Positions 1 through 7,325 of a stretch of 10,085 bases of DNA are shown one piece after another. Source of the stretch: Defluviitaleaceae bacterium (GTDB lineage Bacteria; Bacillota; Clostridia; Lachnospirales; WQUN01). Within the stretch, counting starts at the first letter, position 1, and the number at the start of each line of letters is the position of its first letter. A program made the translations under genes and the position numbers. The notes under the pieces are model-generated. The model did no database searches. It worked only from the letters and a program-made list of their open reading frames with translations, and had not been told where the DNA came from. The stretch covers positions 1-10,085 of the forward strand of contig WRHA01000345.1 of the NCBI GenBank assembly GCA_009783395.1. The letters run 5' to 3'.

Positions 1-2
1 AA

Positions 3-1073
3 AACAAAGAAACTACTTACGGCGATTTAGTTGATGCTGTTGCAGGGGCAGGGGTTTGTTCGACAGGGGATTATGCAGATGAATCTATTGAGGAATTTGC
101 CCTTCAATACAAGGAAACGGATTGGGAATTTTTAATCCGTATGGCATCAAGGGCAGGCACCGGTCTTGTCGCCGATTACACATCGGAAAAGCCGAAATTT
201 AAATTTGTTGAAGAAATTGACGAGGGGTCTTTTAACATTGATGATGATAGATTGATTTCTGTGAGCAAAAGCATAGTCGGCGGTAAGGAAAAGATGTCAT
301 ACTTTTTCGCATTGGAAAAAGGCTATGAAAAAGGGGATGATACGCGTGACTGTTTTATTGGCTCGAAATTCAATTACACCGGTGAAAACATAAGCAACAG
401 TAATTTATTATGCAAATCACTTGAAGCAAACATTATTGAAGGTGCAATTATCTACACGGTTGAACTTTCCGACGACTTGTCTGAAGAAGAAATTTTTAAT
501 GATAAAATTTCAGGAGTATCTTTAAAATGTAAGGTATTGGCAAATGACGGAAGCGATGATTCATTGGCAAAGCTAAAAGTAAAAATCGAAGACTTTGAAG
601 ATGAAGATTCACAAAACCCCATTCTTTTTCCTTATGCCACACTTTATGCCGCAAATGACCATGGTGGATGGTTTTTTATGCCGGAGGAAGACGATACGGT
701 GATGTTGTATTTTCCGAATAATAAGGAAAAGAACGCATTTTGCACCTGTTCGCGCAGGGAGAAAGATTTGCCTGATAATATCACACCCGAAACCAAGATA
801 ATCTCTGCGCCAAACGGAAAAATAATAGAAATAAACGAAGATGAAATTTCCATAGCCTCGTCCGAAAATACTTTTATTCGAATGTCTAAGGATTCTGTTG
901 AAATAAGGTCGGACAAGCCGCTGAAAATTGAGACAGGTGATGATCTTACAATGGAATCACGGGGGAAAATAGTGATTCAATCCGAGGCGGGAATTGATTT
1001 GAGCGCGTCGGGTAGTTCAATAAAAATGGCGGCGAATGTTGATTTGGAAGGCTCCAACGTAAAAATATCATAG
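3..1073 (+). CDS. VgrG-like spike protein of a contractile injection system, 5' partial
   Basis: The frame is open to the left edge, so the ATG at 141 is internal. About 356 residues are visible, and comparison with the second copy at 2242 suggests roughly 120 N-terminal residues are missing. The key signature is QYKETDWEFLIRMAS near visible residues 35-49. This is the hub-domain motif shared by VgrG and phage late control gene D / gp27-like proteins, where the Y-x-E-[ST]-D-W-x-F-L core is typical. A middle stretch around the residues GWFFMPEEDDTVMLYFP resembles the OB-fold (gp5-like) domain. The last ~110 residues are short alternating beta repeats ending in NVKIS, as expected for a triple-stranded beta-helix spike. 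It ends without an added toxin domain, so it is not an 'evolved' VgrG. The family trimerises to form the piercing spike at the tip of the tube. It is the first visible gene of a co-directional operon. The family call is firm; the type of injector is inferred. Confidence 0.85.
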   Translation, partial: NKETTYGDLVDAVAGAGVCSTGDYADESIEEFALQYKETDWEFLIRMASRAGTGLVADYTSEKPKFKFVEEIDEGSFNIDDDRLISVSKSIVGGKEKMSYFFALEKGYEKGDDTRDCFIGSKFNYTGENISNSNLLCKSLEANIIEGAIIYTVELSDDLSEEEIFNDKISGVSLKCKVLANDGSDDSLAKLKVKIEDFEDEDSQNPILFPYATLYAANDHGGWFFMPEEDDTVMLYFPNNKEKNAFCTCSRREKDLPDNITPETKIISAPNGKIIEINEDEISIASSENTFIRMSKDSVEIRSDKPLKIETGDDLTMESRGKIVIQSEAGIDLSASGSSIKMAANVDLEGSNVKIS

Positions 1074-1124
1074 TTCAAAAATGTGAAGAATTTCATGAAG
1101 TCATTTGTGACGATGCATGTTGAA

Positions 1125-1130
1125 AAGGAG
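1125..1130 (+). promoter_or_regulatory. Ribosome binding site of the 1142 gene
   Basis: AAGGAG lies 11 bases before the ATG at 1142, in the 68-base gap after the first vgrG-like gene. The gap shows no terminator hairpin, so transcription probably continues from upstream. Confidence 0.6.
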
Positions 1131-1141
1131 CGCGCTTCTTT

Positions 1142-1699
1142 ATGGAAACTCATCAGCATAAAAACGAGCATTTGATAAAGTTTGAAAATGAAGTTGCCCT
1201 GCCTTTTATACATTCTACGGTGAATAATATAAAAGAAACTATTATTGCCGATGAGAAATCCTTTGTGCAAAAATATCAAAATATAGCTGACTCCATTTTT
1301 GATTTGATAAAAAGTTTGAAAACAGAACCTGCTTATATAGGCTTTGTTATGTTGCGTTCAAAATTATTGTATGGCGAGTATTTTTACGATGTGCATTTAT
1401 ACAGCGAAAAGTGGTATCTTGAGAACTATGTAAAAATTGCAGAAACAGATGTGAGTGATTTTTTTTCAGATATTGACACTGTTCGAAACTACTTAGAAAA
1501 AGAAAGACTTAAAATTGCCGGCAAAATTTGTTTGAGCGATATCGACAATATAATAAGTGAAAATTTATTTGAGTTTGCCGAAAATTTTATATATGTACTG
1601 AAAAAAGCCATTACACATGCCGATTTTACTGGAAAAACGAAAATCTACACTAGCGAATTGTATGGGAAGCCCATTCTTATTAACGAGGAGATTGCTTAG
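1142..1699 (+). CDS. Uncharacterised 185-residue protein between two vgrG-like genes
   Basis: I do not recognise a named family. The protein is 185 residues, Lys/Glu/Ile rich, probably soluble and mostly helical. It has no signal peptide, no transmembrane segment and only one cysteine, in the second half. The middle has an aromatic-rich patch (residues LLYGEYFYDVHLYSEKWYLE, about 74-93), followed by a helical region with many acidic residues and a short C-terminal strand-like segment ending ELYGKPILINEEIA. The ATG at 1142 is preceded by AAGGAG, and the stop is one base before the next gene. Its position between two spike genes, in the same operon, suggests a spike-associated role such as an adaptor or chaperone that loads cargo, a small structural part, or an effector. 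The sequence itself shows no catalytic motif. The function is unknown; the gene itself is well supported by start signal, spacing and codon use like its neighbours. Confidence 0.75.
   Translation: METHQHKNEHLIKFENEVALPFIHSTVNNIKETIIADEKSFVQKYQNIADSIFDLIKSLKTEPAYIGFVMLRSKLLYGEYFYDVHLYSEKWYLENYVKIAETDVSDFFSDIDTVRNYLEKERLKIAGKICLSDIDNIISENLFEFAENFIYVLKKAITHADFTGKTKIYTSELYGKPILINEEIA
1685..1690 (+). promoter_or_regulatory. Ribosome binding site that fixes a GTG start at 1701
   Basis: GAGGAG inside the 3' end of the preceding gene lies 10 bases before GTG 1701. The longer frame from ATG 1617 would overlap the preceding gene by 83 bases and has no comparable site, so GTG 1701 is preferred. ATG 1716 is a second possibility, but it lies 25 bases from this site. 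Confidence 0.65.
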
Positions 1700-1700
1700 A

Positions 1701-2258
1701 GTGGAATATTTCAAAATGTATTGTGATGAAAGAATCCGCGAGTCATTTGATTTTAGCATAAGGGAATCCTTATTGTCTAAAAGCACCGGCGTACATGTTG
1801 ATAAGTTTAAGAAATTTACTTTTGTTGATTTTATTGAGAAAAAAATCGGTTTCAATATATACTTTTTTATGTCGCCCGAAATACTTGCGATTTGTAAGCT
1901 GTATGAGCCGGAACTTGCGGCTATTCCGTTTAGTTTTATTGAAAAATCTCCTGTTTTGGAAAAAATACAAAAAGATGCTTTGAACGGAGTAATAAAAGAA
2001 AAGTATGACGATGAAGAACTGGAAAAAATCATGACTAAAACATATTGGAAATTAGAAACTGATTTTATAAAAACAGATAAAAACTTGCACGAATTGAAGC
2101 CCGGGGATTTTCCGGATAAACATTTTTTTATTATGCGCCACGACGAAGTGCTTCATGTAATTGTGTCAATATATTTATGTGAGAGTATTTTAAGGCGTCT
2201 GCCTGTTGGTGTGAAATTTAAAAGGCTTAAAGGAGGCAAGTATGATGAATTCCTATGA
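1701..2258 (+). CDS. Uncharacterised 185-residue protein upstream of the second vgrG-like gene
   Basis: Family not recognised. With the GTG start the protein begins MEYFKMYCDERIRESF and is 185 residues, the same length as the preceding gene product, though the two do not align obviously by eye. Residues about 35-60 carry an aromatic stretch (FKKFTFVDFIEKKIGFNIYF) followed by a run resembling a helical hairpin. The C-terminal third contains HFFIMRHDEVLHVIVSIYLC, a mildly hydrophobic helix that seems too charged for a clear membrane anchor, and then a basic tail (RRLPVGVKFKRLKGGK). The gene starts one base after the previous stop, and its last 17 bases overlap the start of the next vgrG-like gene and also hold that gene's ribosome binding site. 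This arrangement suggests coupled translation and a product needed with the spike. An adaptor, chaperone or baseplate-like role is possible; no enzymatic motif is visible. Confidence 0.72.
   Translation: MEYFKMYCDERIRESFDFSIRESLLSKSTGVHVDKFKKFTFVDFIEKKIGFNIYFFMSPEILAICKLYEPELAAIPFSFIEKSPVLEKIQKDALNGVIKEKYDDEELEKIMTKTYWKLETDFIKTDKNLHELKPGDFPDKHFFIMRHDEVLHVIVSIYLCESILRRLPVGVKFKRLKGGKYDEFL
2231..2236 (+). promoter_or_regulatory. Strong ribosome binding site of the second vgrG-like gene
   Basis: A perfect AGGAGG lies inside the 3' end of the preceding gene. It is 5 bases before ATG 2242 and 8 bases before the adjacent ATG 2245. The latter spacing is closer to the usual optimum, so translation may begin at the second Met; the protein changes by one residue. 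Confidence 0.75.
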
Positions 2259-3630
2259 GATATACGAAGAAATAAAAGTTGAAAACGATTTCATATCACT
2301 TGCAAAAATCTTTGATTTTCGCATTGACGAAAGAGTTTCCGAACATGCGAGAGTCTATGTTTTTGGGCTGTTAGATGATGTTGTTAAGATAAACGATGTA
2401 TTGTCAATTGGCTCTAAGTCAGAATTTAAAATTATTATTAAATATCCTAACAAAGCAGATGGTAAGTTTATTTTTGATGGGATATTAGAAAATTTTGAAA
2501 TATTGCTCAATGCGGGTGAAAAATTTATTAAATTGAATTTAATCAGCCGCTCCTTTGAAGCTGATGGCGAGGAAACTACAAAACGCTATAACAATTCGGA
2601 AAAAGAGTATGTGAATATATTTAACAAAATCGTACGAGAAAAGTATGGCGGCGACCTTTCGGGCGATGCCTTGGGAGACATGAAACAGGAGAATTTAATT
2701 GTTCAATACAGGGAGACTGATTGGCAATTTTTGAAGCGGATCGCCTCCCATGCAAATTTGGCAATAAGTACAAAGCCTCAAGAAAACGGAAAGCTAGAGA
2801 TTCTTGTTGGTTTTCCCGATGGTGATACCAAAAATTTTGACGGACAAGTATTTAAAAAGGATTTTTATTTCAATGCTGAATTGCCTGAATATATCGGGAT
2901 AAGCACGGAGTATTATGATTTATGCGATAAAGTTTCGTTTGAGGGTGATGTTTATTACATTATCAAAAAGATGATAGAATTGCGTGAGGGCGTTCTGTTT
3001 AATACATATACCCTTACACCGTCAGAGGGTTTTAATGTTCCTTATGTGTGCAATCGGAAAATTGCCGGAGCTTCGCTGTCGGGAAAAGTGCTTGGATTTG
3101 ATAAGGACAAACCAAATCATGCAAGCGTTTATTTGGAAGTTGATGAGGAAGAGGCAGAGGATTCTGAACGGTTAGAGATTGTTACTGTGTATTCCGGCGA
3201 AGGCGAGGATATGCACTTCGGAGTGTTTACTATGCCGGAAATCGGGGCTTCGGTAAGTTTGTACTTCCCTGACGATGATGAAGAAAATGCATATATTTCT
3301 TCTTCATTTTTGCATGAAGACTTAAGCCAAGTTTTGGAAAGTCAAAAAGAAAAGTCGTTTTATGCGTTTGGCAATGAGCTAAAAATGAACACAGAAAGTG
3401 TAAGGATGCGTGCAAAGGACGACCGATCGTCTCTCGAGCTTGAAGATGAACAAGGGATTATCATAAAAAGTGATGGTGCATTGTTGATAAAAAGTGCAGA
3501 AATTGAACTTGGCTTAAAGAATAAATTAACAATTTCAGCAGAGAAAGAGCTTGAATTTAAAACTAACGCAAGCAGTGTTTTATTAAACGGAGACATTGAA
3601 ATAAACGCAAGCGGATTGGTTCGTTTATAG
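2242..3630 (+). CDS. VgrG-like spike protein of a contractile injection system, complete
   Basis: This 462-residue protein is a complete VgrG/gpD-like spike without extra domains. Residues 1 to about 260 form the hub region, with the diagnostic motif QYRETDWQFLKRIASHANLA at 155-174. About 275-355 resembles the OB-fold domain (KIAGASLSGKVLGFDKD, then FGVFTMPEIGASVSLYFPDD). About 370-462 is a run of alternating short strands (GIIIKSDGALLIKSAEIELG and similar) expected to wind into the beta-helix needle, ending GLVRL. It is clearly paralogous to the spike at the left edge: both share the Y-[KR]-E-T-D-W-x-F-L motif and the M-P-E-x-[DG] / Y-F-P loop, but the rest has diverged strongly. Family knowledge says three copies form the tip that pierces a target membrane and carries cargo or a PAAR tip. 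The PAAR-like gene follows 21 bases downstream, consistent with direct partnership. The middle has an acidic loop (DEEEAEDSERLE) of unknown meaning. Confidence 0.88.
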   Translation: MMNSYEIYEEIKVENDFISLAKIFDFRIDERVSEHARVYVFGLLDDVVKINDVLSIGSKSEFKIIIKYPNKADGKFIFDGILENFEILLNAGEKFIKLNLISRSFEADGEETTKRYNNSEKEYVNIFNKIVREKYGGDLSGDALGDMKQENLIVQYRETDWQFLKRIASHANLAISTKPQENGKLEILVGFPDGDTKNFDGQVFKKDFYFNAELPEYIGISTEYYDLCDKVSFEGDVYYIIKKMIELREGVLFNTYTLTPSEGFNVPYVCNRKIAGASLSGKVLGFDKDKPNHASVYLEVDEEEAEDSERLEIVTVYSGEGEDMHFGVFTMPEIGASVSLYFPDDDEENAYISSSFLHEDLSQVLESQKEKSFYAFGNELKMNTESVRMRAKDDRSSLELEDEQGIIIKSDGALLIKSAEIELGLKNKLTISAEKELEFKTNASSVLLNGDIEINASGLVRL

Positions 3631-3651
3631 ATTTCAGATGGGGGTTGTCTT

Positions 3652-4062
3652 ATGACATATGTTGTAGACGGGGCGCAGTGCCGTTGCGCAATGGGAAGTA
3701 GCCCTGCAAATTTGGATATACCGGGCTCTTCGGACAGACAAATGGAAAATAAACAAATAGCAAATATGATGGACAGGAAAATTGGCGGATTTGGGACATG
3801 TACAACTCTTACAAGCATGGCAAGCGGCGTTTCGCAACCTTGCCCGCAGGTAGTTCCCATAACCCCGTGGTTAAATGGCTCGACATCATTTTTTGTAAAT
3901 AATTTACCTGTTATAACCGAAAACTCCATCGCTGTATGCCCTGTCGGCGGCGGCGTTGTCACAATATCGGATTGCGGGCAAAAAAAATCAAGCAGTGGTG
4001 CAACAATGAAAACTGCGAATTTGAGTAGCGACGAATTGTTCAACCTGTTGGCAGAAAGTTAG
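3652..4062 (+). CDS. DUF4280 PAAR-like spike-tip protein
   Basis: The 136-residue protein matches the DUF4280 pattern: an N-terminal CRCAMGS segment (Cys10, Cys12), GFGTC (Cys50), QPCPQ (Cys64) followed by PWLNGS, and a late VCPVGGGVVTISDCGQ segment (Cys96, Cys108). DUF4280 proteins are regarded as PAAR-like; PAAR proteins form a small cone that binds the blunt end of the VgrG beta-helix and often coordinates a metal through Cys/His. The conserved core ends at about residue 110. The remaining tail (Lys/Ser/Thr, then a short acidic helix SSDELFNLLAES) is too small for a toxin domain, so it is more likely a structural tip than a fused effector. The ATG is preceded by a GGGGG stretch at about 7 bases. 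It sits directly between the vgrG-like gene and the 626-residue gene. The family call is strong; the metal ligand set is inferred. Confidence 0.88.
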   Translation: MTYVVDGAQCRCAMGSSPANLDIPGSSDRQMENKQIANMMDRKIGGFGTCTTLTSMASGVSQPCPQVVPITPWLNGSTSFFVNNLPVITENSIAVCPVGGGVVTISDCGQKKSSSGATMKTANLSSDELFNLLAES

Positions 4063-4073
4063 GGGAATTTTTA

Positions 4074-5954
4074 ATGGCACAGTGGGAAACTTTGGAGCAA
4101 ATAAATCGCACTATCTTTTTTGATGTCATCAACCCAAACATTGGCAATCTGTCTTCTATCTTAAACTTCAAACAGAAGAACATCGGTCTTGGCGACCAAA
4201 GCGTAAAAGAAATCCACAAGCGGTTGCTTGTGGGCGATTTTAATGAATTTTTGAATAAATTTAAACCGGCTGTTTATTCATACTTTAAAGACAAAAACGG
4301 TGAAATTGGTTTTCTGATAGACTTAAAAGATGTGAGAGCTGTGGGCAAGCAACTGCATGAAATCCCCTTAGACAAAGACTCCGGTTTTCTTCGTTTGTTA
4401 ATTGAAATGATTGAGTCGCGGAGCAAGTCGTCTAATATAGGTTTTCTTAATAAGAATGATGATTTTGGTCATTCATTGTTTGAACATAGTGATATTGACA
4501 ATTTTCGCATTATGCGAAGTAAAGTTCGCAATTTGTTTAAGGCGTATGTAAAAAATTTCTCTGCTGAAATTAAAAATGAAATAGATGATGAATTAAGCAA
4601 GCTGAATGTTTTTTTAAAAAACCATGTTGATTATATTTATCTGATGTTGAATGATATGGAGATGCTGCAAAACAGGACGCAGAAAGAGCTTTTACAGGCT
4701 GATTTTGATGAAAAATTTGCACTTAGATTAGTAAGAAGCCCCGTAAAAGTTCACGATTTTACCGAGTTGGAAAAAGATGTAGAAGCCGAATTTTGCAAGT
4801 ATATCAAGGCATATTACAATGATTACGGCGAATTTTCAGAAAAACTTTTTAGTCCTTCATATACGGAAGAGTTGGTACAAGAATATAGATTGCGATATTC
4901 CAATGCTCTTAAAGAATTTTTGTATACGGTAAAACCTTTGGTGGAAAAAATATTGGGGATATATGCGTTTTTTAAGCATTATAAAACGGGCAAAATGGCA
5001 CCGAAGCTCTTGATTTATAATGCGTCGGTTAAAGACATAACCGAAGAAAACAATGTTGAAAAGTTGAAAATTTTTTTGAAAACCGTTAATACAACCGGCG
5101 AACGCAAGGAAGCAGTATGGCTTGCTGTAGTTTTGAATTATGACACCGCCAACGAATATGAAAACGGCACATTGAATGTAGGTGAATATAAGTATTACGA
5201 CACTGTTAAAGTCTCGGAAATGAATAAACTTTTGGAGGTGACTAATGCACAAGACATCAGCACATTTTTTTCGTTTACTCCAAATTTGCGTAATACATTT
5301 TCATTCTTAAATAAAGACGCAGATTCTGTTGCTGAACGTTTGACGGATTACGAGGATGCTTGTGAAAAAATTGATGATAATAAGCGCGTGTATGCCATAC
5401 CCTGCTTTCCGAATTTGACGCTTATTCCTTATGAAAATGCAACAGTCGAAATGAACCGCAGGAAAATTAATATGTATGGAATTTATATTCCGGCTGCGTT
5501 TTTGGCGGCAGGGCTGTTTGCATCATATCAATGTCCATATTATCTGAAATTGAAACTTAGAAACACGGAGCATGTATTATCAGAAAACTATCCGGGTACA
5601 ATGGTTGATTTTACAGATGACGAGATATCAGGTTTTTTACAGACAGGCTTTGGAAAAGAAATAACGGGTTATTCTGACGCCGTTAAACAGGCTTTAAAAG
5701 GCGCGAATTTTGGCTTTGTGCTGTCAAGCGACTATGATTTTATATCCATATATATTGCAAATAACCTGAAAAAAAAGCCTGTCAACATAAATCATTTGGT
5801 GCTGTATATTCGACGTCTGACTTTAAGCATCTGCAATTCAGAGAGCGAGAAAACTAAGTTTTTGGCCGATTGTAAAAAGAAATGGGAGCAGGATAAAAAG
5901 AATAACATTTTGAACGCGCCGGATTCGTTGATTTTTGCTGACAATGGAAATTGA
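4074..5954 (+). CDS. Uncharacterised 626-residue protein; possible divergent TssC-type sheath protein
   Basis: No confident family match by eye. AGGGG precedes the ATG by 8 bases, and the gene follows the PAAR-like gene after 11 bases. Residues 1 to about 295 are charged and mostly helical, with coiled-coil-like stretches (about 150-210, 225-300). Around 340-400 there is a strand-rich part (VWLAVVLNYDTANEY). Residues about 428-445 read KRVYAIPCFPNLTLIPYE, which resembles the R-[YF]-V-G-L-x-L-P-R-x-x-x-R-x-P-Y segment of TssC sheath proteins. It is followed by INMYGIYIPAAFLAAGLFAS (456-475), comparable with the conserved alanine-rich segment after it in TssC. About 495-580 alternates strands and helices, and the tail is basic (CKKKWEQDKKNN). 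The hydrophobic stretch 460-476 could be mistaken for a membrane helix, but it has only about 17 suitable residues. Alternatives are a large effector delivered by the spike, or a baseplate component. A sheath role is an inference from layout and context only. Confidence 0.5.
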   Translation: MAQWETLEQINRTIFFDVINPNIGNLSSILNFKQKNIGLGDQSVKEIHKRLLVGDFNEFLNKFKPAVYSYFKDKNGEIGFLIDLKDVRAVGKQLHEIPLDKDSGFLRLLIEMIESRSKSSNIGFLNKNDDFGHSLFEHSDIDNFRIMRSKVRNLFKAYVKNFSAEIKNEIDDELSKLNVFLKNHVDYIYLMLNDMEMLQNRTQKELLQADFDEKFALRLVRSPVKVHDFTELEKDVEAEFCKYIKAYYNDYGEFSEKLFSPSYTEELVQEYRLRYSNALKEFLYTVKPLVEKILGIYAFFKHYKTGKMAPKLLIYNASVKDITEENNVEKLKIFLKTVNTTGERKEAVWLAVVLNYDTANEYENGTLNVGEYKYYDTVKVSEMNKLLEVTNAQDISTFFSFTPNLRNTFSFLNKDADSVAERLTDYEDACEKIDDNKRVYAIPCFPNLTLIPYENATVEMNRRKINMYGIYIPAAFLAAGLFASYQCPYYLKLKLRNTEHVLSENYPGTMVDFTDDEISGFLQTGFGKEITGYSDAVKQALKGANFGFVLSSDYDFISIYIANNLKKKPVNINHLVLYIRRLTLSICNSESEKTKFLADCKKKWEQDKKNNILNAPDSLIFADNGN

Positions 5955-5986
5955 AGCTGAGAGGCACAAACAAATAATCAAATCTC

Positions 5987-6000
5987 CATCGAACACGATG
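5987..6000. terminator. Weak hairpin between convergent genes
   Basis: CATCG-AACA-CGATG forms a 5-bp stem with a 4-base loop in the 49-base gap between the two stop codons. On the minus strand it is followed by a T-rich run (GAGATTTGATTATTTGTTT), so it could end transcription from the transporter gene. On the plus strand the downstream bases CCCTTATTTCTT are a poor T-tract. The short stem makes this a weak candidate. Confidence 0.3.
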
Positions 6001-6003
6001 CCC

Positions 6004-7251
6004 TTATTTCTTCCCATTAACATAAATCAAAATTTCATTGCAGATGCAGACGAGGATAACGAAGGCTAAAACGATGGGGAAAAGTGCGGCGTAGGTTGTA
6101 AATGTAAGTACCATGCTTGTTAGGAAAAACAGGACAGCGATGCCCGCGCCGAAGGCGGCAAGCTCGTAGCCGACCAGTTTTGAGAGAATTTTTGGAGAAA
6201 ATCGGTTTGATGTGTCGCTTACCAGAGTGGGGAGCAGGGGACCCAGCCCAAAACCTGCTATCGCCATGCCCAAAATGCCGATTGTGCGCGGGTCGATGTT
6301 TGCTAAGTTCATTATGGCGGTTGCAAACCATAGGATTAAAATGCCGGCGGATGCGATTGCGATGCCGCTTCGAATTATGACAGTTTCTGAAATGTACTTT
6401 GCCGACCAGCCGAATATCAGCCGCCCCAAAGTCATGCCAATATAGTAAACGGTGGAAAATATTGCGATATGGGCAATTGAAAGCCCGTATTCGACCATAA
6501 AGACTGTGCTTGTGAAGAATACCACCGTATAGTCTGTGCCGCCCAGGAAAAAGAAGGTTAAAACTTCTATAAATTGGTGGAGCTTTTTTGTCAGGTATCT
6601 TTTCTTTTCTGATTTTTTTTCGGCTATGCCCTCTTCTTCGGTGGCGGTGTCGTCATTTGTCCAGATTTTTTTGTACATACTGAGTATAAGTATTAAACCA
6701 ACAATGCCAACGATAGCCGCGATAACAAGGTAGCCGGCTGTCCAGCTGTATTCGTAAACATAGTCGGTATACGGATTGATTTCTAAAATAAGTAGACGCC
6801 CCATAATCAAGGGGCTTATGGCCGCGCCTGCACCCCAAAAGAAATGCATCCAGTTGTTATGTTTGGCGGTAAAATGCTTTGCCATATAAGCGTTCATGCT
6901 TGAGGCCATTGCTCCGGCACCAAATCCGTAAACAGTTATGGCTACAAGTGCGGCTATAAAATTGGTCGAAAACGCAAGACCGACAAATCCCAGCCCCATT
7001 ATGGCAAGGCCGAGCAGATACACGGTTTGCAATTTCATAAATCTGTTAATCCACGCAAGAATTACCCCGGCGGAGGTATACGTAACCGAATAACCGACAA
7101 GAATGATTCCCGAATGGAATGTAACAAGTCCCATGCCGTGTTGCATGGCATCCCATGAAATGGTAAATGCTCCATCCGGGAAGCCCACAACAAGGTAACT
7201 GAGCAAAATTACCGGCAATAACAATAAACTATGTTTCTGCAATTTTTTCAT
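6004..7251 (-). CDS. Major facilitator superfamily transporter (FucP-like group)
   Basis: The 415-residue protein is almost entirely hydrophobic, with about 12 predicted membrane helices split by a charged central loop (WTNDDTATEEEGIAEKKSEK, about residues 205-225). This is the classic MFS 6+6 design. Features typical of the fucose-permease-like MFS group are a helix-1 motif with PDGAF (about 27-31), NNWMHFFWGAGAAISPLIMG in helix 5, GMTLGRLIFG in the second half, and GFGLGPLLPTLVSD in helix 10. Such proteins usually import sugars or other small solutes by proton symport. The substrate cannot be read from the sequence, and efflux is possible. The ATG at 7251 is chosen because AGGGGAG lies 8 bases upstream and because the reading frame extended further upstream encodes a basic stretch overlapping ileS, unlike an MFS N-terminus. 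It lies 74 bases downstream of ileS on the same strand, so co-transcription is possible but unproven. Confidence 0.85.
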   Translation of the reverse strand: MKKLQKHSLLLLPVILLSYLVVGFPDGAFTISWDAMQHGMGLVTFHSGIILVGYSVTYTSAGVILAWINRFMKLQTVYLLGLAIMGLGFVGLAFSTNFIAALVAITVYGFGAGAMASSMNAYMAKHFTAKHNNWMHFFWGAGAAISPLIMGRLLILEINPYTDYVYEYSWTAGYLVIAAIVGIVGLILILSMYKKIWTNDDTATEEEGIAEKKSEKKRYLTKKLHQFIEVLTFFFLGGTDYTVVFFTSTVFMVEYGLSIAHIAIFSTVYYIGMTLGRLIFGWSAKYISETVIIRSGIAIASAGILILWFATAIMNLANIDPRTIGILGMAIAGFGLGPLLPTLVSDTSNRFSPKILSKLVGYELAAFGAGIAVLFFLTSMVLTFTTYAALFPIVLAFVILVCICNEILIYVNGKK

Positions 7252-7259
7252 AAGAAATG

Positions 7260-7266
7260 CTCCCCT
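7260..7266 (-). promoter_or_regulatory. Ribosome binding site of the transporter gene
   Basis: On the minus strand AGGGGAG is followed after 8 bases by ATG 7251. It is the only good site near the start and rules out the longer in-frame extension. Confidence 0.65.
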
Positions 7267-7325
7267 TTTTTTGCCCCGCAAAACCGTATCCGGCTTCGAG
7301 ACGAACACGTCGACACACGAAGATG

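Noticed and set aside
460..1073. Possible toxin domain at the end of the first VgrG-like protein
   Set aside because: The C-terminal part is short beta repeats typical of the needle itself, and it stops at NVKIS without an extra domain.
1617..1700. Upstream extension of the 1701 gene to the ATG at 1617
   Set aside because: It would overlap the preceding gene by 83 bases and lacks a ribosome binding site, whereas GTG 1701 has GAGGAG at good spacing and follows the previous stop by one base.
3980..3987. Run of eight A in the PAAR-like gene, and similar A or T runs at about 1459-1466 and 5769-5776, as phase-variation or slippage sites
   Set aside because: Such runs are expected in AT-rich Lys/Phe codons, the frames are intact through them, and no alternative frame product of interest follows.
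3360..4043. Minus-strand frame of 227 residues opposite the second vgrG-like and PAAR-like genes
   Set aside because: It spans two well-supported plus-strand genes and shows no recognisable motif; it is a shadow frame.
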